Part shown: positions 19,076 to 25,526 of the stretch, one piece after another
Layout of the letters: each line of letters starts with the position of its first letter
Numbering within the stretch: the stretch's first letter is position 1
Origin: Amorphus coralli DSM 19760
Lineage (GTDB): Bacteria; Pseudomonadota; Alphaproteobacteria; Rhizobiales; Amorphaceae
Reading direction: 5' to 3'
NCBI RefSeq assembly: GCF_000374525.1
Contig: NZ_KB894574.1
Location: forward strand, 62,001 to 126,000
Length of the DNA stretch: 64,000 nt
The notes under the pieces: generated by a model
The model's database searches: none
The model's input: only the letters and a program-made list of their open reading frames with translations
What the model was told of the DNA's origin: nothing
Position numbers and translations under genes: made by a program

Positions 19076-20023
19076 GTGGCCCAGAACCCCTACGAGATCC
19101 TTGGCGTCGCCAGGGACGCCAGCCAGGACGAGATCCGCAAGGCCTATCGCAAGCTCGCCAAGGCCAATCATCCGGACCTGAACCCGGGCGACGCGGCGGC
19201 CACCGAGCGTTTCAGCGAGATCGCCTCCGCCTACGACATTCTGGGCGACACCGAAAAACGCGGCCGCTTCGACCGCGGCGAGATCGACGCCACGGGCGCC
19301 GAGCGCCCGGATCCGCGCTACTACCGTGAATATGCCGATGCGCCGGGGGGCCACCCGTACGCCTCGTCCGCCGGTTACGAGGACATGGGCGACATGTCCG
19401 ACTTCTTCTCCGAGATCTTCGGCGCCCGGGCGCGCGCCGGAGGGCATCCCGGCGGACAGCAGGACGGCCAGACCATCCGGATGCGCGGCCAGGACGTGCG
19501 CTACCACCTGGAGATCGATTTCCTGGAGGCCGTGACCGGTGCCACGCGGCGCGTGACCATGCCGGACGGCAAGGCGCTGGACATTGCCATTCCCGAAGGC
19601 CTGCGCGACGGTCAGACGATCCGCCTGAAGGGCCAGGGCGGACCGGGCTATGGCGGCGGACCGGCCGGCGACGCCTTCGTGGAAGTCAGCGTTCGCCCGC
19701 ATCCGCGCTTCACCCGCGAGGGCGACGACATCGTTCTGGTCCTGCCCATCGCGCTCGACGAGGCGGTGCTGGGGGCGAAGGTCGAGGTGCCGACCACCAC
19801 CGGCCGGGTGAGCATGACCATCCCGAAGGGCGCCAGCGGCGGCCAGACGCTGCGTCTGCGCGGCAAGGGCGTGAAGACGCGCGGCGGCGGCCACGGCGAC
19901 CAGCTCGTGCGGCTTCAGGTGAAGATGCCGGAGACCATCGACGACGAGCTCGCCGCCTTCATGGAAACCTGGCGCGAAAGCCACCGCTACGACCCGCGCA
20001 AGGGCATGGGAGAGGGCCGATGA
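19076..20023 (+). CDS. cbpA: CbpA-like DnaJ-class co-chaperone
   Basis: A 315-residue J-protein with a GTG start. The J domain (residues 4-68) holds the HPD motif in KANHPDLNPGD. A Gly/Pro-rich linker follows, then the two C-terminal substrate-binding domains. The cysteine zinc finger of true DnaJ is absent, which makes it a type II (CbpA-like) J-protein working with DnaK. It overlaps the downstream modulator gene by 4 nt, and that pairing supports the CbpA assignment. Confidence 0.92.
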   Translation: MAQNPYEILGVARDASQDEIRKAYRKLAKANHPDLNPGDAAATERFSEIASAYDILGDTEKRGRFDRGEIDATGAERPDPRYYREYADAPGGHPYASSAGYEDMGDMSDFFSEIFGARARAGGHPGGQQDGQTIRMRGQDVRYHLEIDFLEAVTGATRRVTMPDGKALDIAIPEGLRDGQTIRLKGQGGPGYGGGPAGDAFVEVSVRPHPRFTREGDDIVLVLPIALDEAVLGAKVEVPTTTGRVSMTIPKGASGGQTLRLRGKGVKTRGGGHGDQLVRLQVKMPETIDDELAAFMETWRESHRYDPRKGMGEGR

Positions 20024-20346
20024 GGTACACCGAGGACCAGGTCGTCGCCGAAGTCCGTACCCTGACCGTTGAACGGCTCCGGGCCTGGGTTGCGGAAGGC
20101 TGGATCGTCCCGGCGACCGGCGAGACCGCCATCTCCTTCACCGAGATCGACGTGGCGCGGGTGCGGCTTGTCTGCGACCTCGCCGACGAGATGGCGGTGG
20201 GCGACGAGGCGATCCCGGTGATCCTGTCGCTGATCGATCAGGTGCACGGACTTCGCGGCGAGCTGAAGCGGCTGGTCTCAGCGATCGAGCGCCAGCCGGA
20301 GCCGGTGCGCGCCTCCATCCGCCAGGAGATCGCGGCGCGGGACTGA
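20020..20346 (+). CDS. cbpM: chaperone modulator CbpM
   Basis: A 108-residue MerR_2-like protein. An N-terminal winged-helix-like segment (LTVERLRAWVAEGWIVPA) is followed by a helical C-terminus. CbpM binds the J domain of CbpA and blocks its stimulation of DnaK. The size and the overlapping start (ATGA at 20020-20023) match the standard cbpA-cbpM operon. Confidence 0.88.
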   Translation: MRYTEDQVVAEVRTLTVERLRAWVAEGWIVPATGETAISFTEIDVARVRLVCDLADEMAVGDEAIPVILSLIDQVHGLRGELKRLVSAIERQPEPVRASIRQEIAARD

Positions 20347-20377
20347 GCCCGGGCTGCCAGCGGCGAACGGCCTACGC

Positions 20378-21817
20378 CTACCCCTGCCCGAGCTTCACGA
20401 AGGCGCCCACATCCGCGCCGGGATCCAGCACGGCGTCGAGGTCGATCTCCTCCTGGCCGGGCACCCGGATGCGCTTGAAGGTCATCTCCTCAGCGTCCAG
20501 CGGCTTGGTCGCGTCGAGCCCCATCTTGGCACCCACCCCATCGTCGGTGGACGGGTCGAGCTTGGAGCCCTGGGCGTGGGGGATGACCACCAGGTCGCGG
20601 TCGGCCTGAAAGCGGGTCGCCACCGCCCATTCCACCTCATCCGGATCGAAGATGTTCACGTCCTCGTCGACCACCACCACGTGCTTGATGTCGTAGTGCG
20701 CCGCGAAGGCCGCCATGATGGCGTTCTTGGCAGAGCCCTCGAACCGCTTCTCCATCTGGACATAGAGATGGTAGCGGCAGGTGCCGCCCTTCGGCAGGTG
20801 GACGTCGCGGACCGTCGGCACGTTGCGCTGGATGGAAGACAGGATCGTCGCCTCGCGCGGAATGCCGCCGAGGATCAGATGCTCCAGGCCACCGCCGACG
20901 ATGGTGTGGAAGATCGGGTCCTTGCGGTGGGTCACCACGTCGACCTCGATCACGTGGCGATCGGCGCGCGGGCCGTAATATTGCGGGAACTCGCCGAACG
21001 GCCCCTCCGGCGCGCGCTCCTTCGCAAGCACCCTCCCCTCGATGACGATCTCCGCCGTGGCCGGCACGCGCACGTCGCTCGACAGGCACTTCACCACGTC
21101 GACCGGGCTGCCGAGAAGCGCACCGGCCACCTCCATCTCGTCCTGGTCGAGCGGCAGGATCGCCTGGGAGGCCAGCAGCAACGCCGGGCAGGTGCCGACC
21201 ACGATGGCCACGTCGAGATCATCCCCGGCTTCCGCCGCGGCATCGAAATAGGACAGCGTGTGGCGCGGCAGCAGCAGCGCGCCGAGGCGGTTCGGCCCGG
21301 ACACCTGCAGCCGGTGGATCGCGACATTCTGCACGCCGGTGCGCGGATTGCGCGCGATGGTGAGGCCGGCGGTGATGTAGGCGCCGGAATCATGCTCGTT
21401 GTGGGTGGGGATCGGCAGGATCTTCGTCAGGTCGGGATCGCGGTGAACTACCTCCTGGCAGGGCGCGTCGGCCGTCTCCTTCCAGGCGAGCGGTTCGATC
21501 ACCGCGTTCTGGAAGCGCGGCAGAAGCTCCGCCTCCTCGATGCCAAGGGACTCCGCCATCCAGGCGCGGCTGGAGGTGAGGCCGGAGACGACCGGAACGG
21601 CATGGCCGTCCGGGGCGGGAAACAGCGTCGCCTTCACGCCATCGAGCCGATTGGCGATGCCGGCGATCTCGAAGGCGAGCTTGGTATTGGGCTGCGCGAT
21701 GGCCAGCCGGTCGGTCGCCGCCAGATGGGTGAGCCAGGAGCGCAGGTCGTGGAACGCGCGGTCGTTGCGGCGCGTGATGTCGCGTGCGGCGCTGGCCGCG
21801 GTATCGGTGCCGGTCAC
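20378..21817 (-). CDS. hmfF: UbiD-family decarboxylase, likely 2,5-furandicarboxylate decarboxylase
   Basis: A 479-residue prenylated-FMN decarboxylase of the UbiD family. The motif RAPEGPFGEFPQYYGP, near residue 270, has the two glutamates expected at the active site, and KNAIMAAF is also typical. The GTG start is preceded by AAGGGGA. Its identification as HmfF rests on context: it is the last of six genes whose families and order match the hmfABCDEF furoate pathway, in which HmfF decarboxylates 2,5-furandicarboxylate to 2-furoate. No UbiX-type flavin prenyltransferase gene (hmfG) is in the window. Another aromatic-acid decarboxylase remains possible. A run of 11 G lies between this gene and hmfE. 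Confidence 0.83.
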   Translation of the reverse strand: MTGTDTAASAARDITRRNDRAFHDLRSWLTHLAATDRLAIAQPNTKLAFEIAGIANRLDGVKATLFPAPDGHAVPVVSGLTSSRAWMAESLGIEEAELLPRFQNAVIEPLAWKETADAPCQEVVHRDPDLTKILPIPTHNEHDSGAYITAGLTIARNPRTGVQNVAIHRLQVSGPNRLGALLLPRHTLSYFDAAAEAGDDLDVAIVVGTCPALLLASQAILPLDQDEMEVAGALLGSPVDVVKCLSSDVRVPATAEIVIEGRVLAKERAPEGPFGEFPQYYGPRADRHVIEVDVVTHRKDPIFHTIVGGGLEHLILGGIPREATILSSIQRNVPTVRDVHLPKGGTCRYHLYVQMEKRFEGSAKNAIMAAFAAHYDIKHVVVVDEDVNIFDPDEVEWAVATRFQADRDLVVIPHAQGSKLDPSTDDGVGAKMGLDATKPLDAEEMTFKRIRVPGQEEIDLDAVLDPGADVGAFVKLGQG

Positions 21818-21841
21818 CCTGATCCCCTTCGTTCCGGTGGT

Positions 21842-21852
21842 GGGGGGGGGGG
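21842..21852. repeat. G11 homopolymer tract between hmfE and hmfF
   Basis: Eleven consecutive G on the plus strand (C11 on the transcribed strand), 25 nt upstream of the hmfF start. It lies outside the coding sequence, so length change would not shift a frame but could alter leader spacing. It may also be a sequencing artefact. Confidence 0.85.
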
Positions 21853-21882
21853 AGCCGTGTCCCGCCCCGTATCGCGGCTGTG

Positions 21883-22680
21883 TCAGCTGCCCTTGAAGGC
21901 GGGCTTGCGCTTCTCGTGGAAGGCCTCGACGCCCTCCTTGAAGTCGTCGGATTGGCGCAGGCGGCTGTAGCAGTGGCCTTCCAGTTCGATGGAGGTGGAA
22001 AGGCTGGCGTCCTCGGTATCGTTGAGGAGCTTCTTGGCGGTGCGCTGGGCCAGCGGCGAGAAGGTACGCAACTCGTCGACGAGGGCGTCGGTGGCCGCTT
22101 CCAGCTCGGCGTCCGGCACGATCTCCGACGCGATACCCCAGTCATAGGCTTCCTGCGCGGAGATCCGTCGCGAGCGCATGACGATGTTCTTGGTGCGGGT
22201 GATGCCGACGATCTTCTGCAGGCGGGCGGACCCGCCGGAGCCCGGGATCTGGCCGAGCTTCTGCTCCGGCAGCGCGTACTGGCAGGTCTCCGATACGATG
22301 CGGAAATCACAGGCGAGCGACAGCTCGAAGCCCACGCCGAAGCAGTAGCCGCGGTTGGCCACGATCACCGGCTTGGCGCAGCGCGCCGGCGCGGCGATGT
22401 TGTCCGCCAGCTTGGAGACGGTTTCGGGCGAGGCTTCCATGAAGCCCTTGATGTATCCGCCGGAGGAGAAGTTCTCGCCTTCCGCGCGCACCACGATGAC
22501 CCGCACCTCGTCCAGCGCATCCAGCGCCTCGAACGCCTTGCGCAGCTGGTCACGCTGCGGCATCGAGACGACATTGAAGGGCGGACGGTCGAGGACGATG
22601 TCGGCGCGCTCGCGCGCGGCGTCGATGTCGATGCGGAAACCGTCGAGGTCTCCGAGTCCGAGATCGGTCGGACTGGTCAT
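21883..22680 (-). CDS. hmfE: crotonase-family hydrolase, likely 2-oxoglutaryl-CoA hydrolase
   Basis: A 265-residue crotonase homologue with both catalytic glutamates kept (GVGFELSLACDF and LPEQKLGQIPGSGG). The ATG at 22680 overlaps the ligase stop by 4 nt; longer starts would run into the ligase gene. In the hmf pathway this position is held by HmfE, which releases CoA from 2-oxoglutaryl-CoA so that 2-oxoglutarate can enter the TCA cycle. The assignment depends on the cluster; by sequence alone it would be called an enoyl-CoA hydratase. Confidence 0.82.
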   Translation of the reverse strand: MTSPTDLGLGDLDGFRIDIDAARERADIVLDRPPFNVVSMPQRDQLRKAFEALDALDEVRVIVVRAEGENFSSGGYIKGFMEASPETVSKLADNIAAPARCAKPVIVANRGYCFGVGFELSLACDFRIVSETCQYALPEQKLGQIPGSGGSARLQKIVGITRTKNIVMRSRRISAQEAYDWGIASEIVPDAELEAATDALVDELRTFSPLAQRTAKKLLNDTEDASLSTSIELEGHCYSRLRQSDDFKEGVEAFHEKRKPAFKGS

Positions 22681-24212
22681 GCGGCAGGCTCCTTTGTAGG
22701 CGGACTGGATTCGGGTTCGTATTCGCCGGCGGCGAGCTTGCGGCGCAAGAGCTTGCCGACCGGGGACTTGGGCAGTTCGTCGACGAAGACGTACTTGCGG
22801 GGGCGCTTGAAATTGGCGAGGCCGGACTCCCGGCACCAGGCGTCGAGGTCGCTCTGCTCAACGGGTTTCGCGCGCTTGACGAAGGCGGCGACGATCTTGC
22901 CCCAGCGCTCGTCGGGCAGGCCCACAACGGCGACGTCGGCGACGGCGTCGTTCAGCGACAGGCAGCTCTCCACCTCAATGGGCGAGACGTTCTCGCCGCC
23001 GGTGATGATCATGTCGTCGACGCGGCCGACCACGAACAGGTTGCCGTCGGCGTCGAAGTAGCCGCTGTCGCCGGTGAAGTACCAGCCATCACGCAGCGCC
23101 TTGGCATCGGCGTCGGGGCGCTTCCAGTAGCCCTCGAAGGATTCGTCGCCGGCGAGCAGCGCGACGATCTCGCCCTCCTCGCCGGTCGGGGCCAGGTCAT
23201 CGGGCGACGGGGCACCAAGCGTCACCACGCGGATCTGCTGGTTGATGCCGGCACGCCCCGCAGAGCCCGGCTTGGCGACGGCGTTCTGATCGACGGTGAA
23301 GGTGTAGATTTCCGACGATCCGTAGTGGTTCACGAACAGGTCCGGCTTGAAAGCGGCATCGAGCTTTTTCAGGAGCCCGTCGGTCATCGAGGCGCCGGCG
23401 AAGCCGAGCTTGCGCACGCTGGAAACATCGAACTCGGCGAAGCGCGGGTGGTGGACCAGGTCGTGGTAAAGCGTCGGCACCAAATAGAGGTTGGTGATCC
23501 GCTCCTCGGCGATCAGCGCCAGCGCGCGCTCCGCGTCGAAGCGCGGCAGGCAGACGAAGGTGCCGCCGATCACCGACATGGCGATGAGCGAGCGCACGCC
23601 CATCGTATGGTAGAGCGGCATGACGCCAAGCGTGCATTCGCCGTGGCCATAGACGTTCTGGGCGACATGAGCGATGCCGCCGGCGCGCTCGGCCCGGTGA
23701 CGGCGCGGCACGCCTTTGGGCTTGGAAGTGGTCCCGGAGGTGTAGAGCATCACCGACCAGGCGTCCGCGCCGACGCGGGCATCGGCGAGCGGCGCATCGG
23801 CGGCAAGCGTGGCCTGGAAGTCCGCACCGTCCACCGACAGCATGGGGAGGGTCTGCGCCTTCTCCGACGCCGCGACTGCCTCACTCCAGGCGTCCTCGAT
23901 ATAGAGCGCGCGCGCCTCGGCATCCTCGATGGCGTAGTCGATCTCGTCGGCCTTGGCGCGGAAGTTGAGCGGCGTGATGATCAGCCCGGCGATCTGGCAG
24001 GCCCAGTGCAGGGTTGCCGCCTCGTAGCGGTTCGACAGCAGCGTCACGACGTGATCGCCGGGCTTCAGGCCAAGCGTGTCGAAGTGGGCCACGACCGCGG
24101 AAATCGTCGCGTACCACTGCGAATAGGTCAGGCGCACGTCGCCATCGACGATGGCGAGCGCGTTCGGATCGCGCGCGACGCTGGCGATGAAGCTCTGGCC
24201 CAGATCAAGCAT
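22677..24212 (-). CDS. hmfD: AMP-forming acyl-CoA ligase, likely 2-furoyl-CoA synthetase
   Basis: A 511-residue adenylate-forming enzyme. The P-loop-like motif is MLYTSGTTSKPKGVPRRH near residue 155, and the adenylate-binding region NHYGSSEIYTF lies near residue 300. The hinge region GWYFTGDSGYFD follows, and the C-terminal catalytic lysine is in PKSPVGKLLRR. It starts 8 nt inside the 2Fe-2S subunit gene. Lying between a three-subunit molybdenum hydroxylase and a crotonase, it corresponds to HmfD, which activates 2-furoate with ATP and CoA. Substrate identity is inferred. Confidence 0.84.
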   Translation of the reverse strand: MLDLGQSFIASVARDPNALAIVDGDVRLTYSQWYATISAVVAHFDTLGLKPGDHVVTLLSNRYEAATLHWACQIAGLIITPLNFRAKADEIDYAIEDAEARALYIEDAWSEAVAASEKAQTLPMLSVDGADFQATLAADAPLADARVGADAWSVMLYTSGTTSKPKGVPRRHRAERAGGIAHVAQNVYGHGECTLGVMPLYHTMGVRSLIAMSVIGGTFVCLPRFDAERALALIAEERITNLYLVPTLYHDLVHHPRFAEFDVSSVRKLGFAGASMTDGLLKKLDAAFKPDLFVNHYGSSEIYTFTVDQNAVAKPGSAGRAGINQQIRVVTLGAPSPDDLAPTGEEGEIVALLAGDESFEGYWKRPDADAKALRDGWYFTGDSGYFDADGNLFVVGRVDDMIITGGENVSPIEVESCLSLNDAVADVAVVGLPDERWGKIVAAFVKRAKPVEQSDLDAWCRESGLANFKRPRKYVFVDELPKSPVGKLLRRKLAAGEYEPESSPPTKEPAA

Positions 24213-24711
24213 GGCTTCCCTCCCTCAGGCTTCTTGCGGCCGCGACCGCCGCGCGGACGATCGGGCCGTAGCCGGTGCAGCGGCACAGATGGCCGGACAG
24301 ATGCTCGCGGATCTCCTCCTCGGAGGCGTCCGGCGTCTCCTGCAGCAACGCGTCCAGCGACATCAGGATGCCGGGCGTACAGAAACCGCACTGCAGGCCG
24401 AAATTCTGCCGGAAGGCCTCCTGCAGCGGCGACAGCGTGTCGTCGGCGCCGGCGAGGCCCTCCACGGTGCGCACGTCGGCGCCTTCGGCCTGGACGGCGA
24501 GCGTCAGGCAGGAGCGCGCCAGCGCCCCGTCGATCCGGACCGTGCAGGCACCGCAGACGCCATGCTCACAGCCCACGTGCGTGCCGGTCGCGCCGATGAC
24601 GTGACGCAAAAAGTCTGTGAGCAGCATCCGCGGCTCGGCCTCGCCGGAGACGGGGCGGCCGTTCAGGGTGAAGCGGACGGTGTGGCGGCGGCCGGACGTC
24701 AGGCGCGGCAT
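24205..24711 (-). CDS. hmfC: 2Fe-2S subunit of molybdenum hydroxylase, likely furoyl-CoA dehydrogenase
   Basis: A 168-residue electron-transfer subunit of the xanthine oxidase family. A plant-ferredoxin-like N-terminal domain has CEHGVCGAC plus a distal Cys (SCLTL). A helical domain binds the second cluster through CGFC and CRCTG. It passes electrons from the molybdenum subunit to FAD. It overlaps the FAD-subunit gene by 13 nt and the ligase by 8 nt, so translation is coupled. Confidence 0.9.
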   Translation of the reverse strand: MPRLTSGRRHTVRFTLNGRPVSGEAEPRMLLTDFLRHVIGATGTHVGCEHGVCGACTVRIDGALARSCLTLAVQAEGADVRTVEGLAGADDTLSPLQEAFRQNFGLQCGFCTPGILMSLDALLQETPDASEEEIREHLSGHLCRCTGYGPIVRAAVAAARSLREGSHA

Positions 24712-25526
24712 CGGGCGGCCTCCTCAAGACTCTGCCGGCCGAGCCGGCGGACAAGCTCGCGGCGGTAGCGCGCGCTCGCATGCAGGTCGTCACGGGCGTT
24801 GAGTGCCCAGGCGAACTCGTTCAGCGCATCGTCGAAATCGCCGCTGACGGGCAGCGGCAGGGTGCGGACCATCGGGCGATCCGCGACACCGCCGACCGCG
24901 AGGCGCGCCTCGCTGGCGTCCACCACCGCAGCACAGGCAACGATGGCAAAATCTCCGTGCCGTCGGCCAATTTCCCGGAAGGCGTACCCGGTCGATGGCG
25001 CGGCCTTCGGGAAGGACACGCTCTCGATCATCTCGCCGGGCTTCAGGTCCGTGGCCATCATGCCGAGGAAGAAGTCGGAGGCCGACACGGTCCGCGTCCG
25101 CCTGCGCGCCCGGAGCACGATGCCGCCCTTCAGCGCCGTCAGGACAAGCGGCAGCTCCGCGCTCGGATCGGCGTGCGCGACAGAGCCGCAGACGGTGCCG
25201 CGGCTGCGCGTCTGCGCGTGCCCGACCCACGGCAGCGCCGCGGCGACGAGCGGCAGATGCCGCGAGAGGCCGTCCCACGCCTGCAGCTTCGCCTGGCGCA
25301 CCCCCGCGCCGATGCGGATCGTGTCCTTCTCTTCCGCAATGCGGCCGAGCTCGTCCACGCCCATGATGTCGACGAGCAGCGAGGGCTTGGCGAGCCGCAT
25401 GTTGAGCATCGGCATCAGCGACTGGCCGCCGGCGATGACGCGGCCGTCCTCGCCCGCCTCGGCCAGCGCCTCGGCCGCCTCGGAAAGGCTGTCCGCCTTC
25501 AGGTAGTCGAACGGGGCCGGTTTCAT
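24699..25526 (-). CDS. hmfB: FAD-binding subunit of molybdenum hydroxylase, likely furoyl-CoA dehydrogenase
   Basis: A 275-residue CoxM-type subunit. The FAD pyrophosphate loop is VIAGGQSLMPMLNMRL near residue 30, and a second FAD-contact region is THAQTRSRGTVCGSVAHADP-like near residue 105. A C-terminal CO_deh_flav_C domain follows. It overlaps the large-subunit gene by 4 nt and the small-subunit gene by 13 nt. It would receive electrons from the 2Fe-2S subunit and hand them to an unidentified acceptor. Confidence 0.9.
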   Translation of the reverse strand: MKPAPFDYLKADSLSEAAEALAEAGEDGRVIAGGQSLMPMLNMRLAKPSLLVDIMGVDELGRIAEEKDTIRIGAGVRQAKLQAWDGLSRHLPLVAAALPWVGHAQTRSRGTVCGSVAHADPSAELPLVLTALKGGIVLRARRRTRTVSASDFFLGMMATDLKPGEMIESVSFPKAAPSTGYAFREIGRRHGDFAIVACAAVVDASEARLAVGGVADRPMVRTLPLPVSGDFDDALNEFAWALNARDDLHASARYRRELVRRLGRQSLEEAARCRA

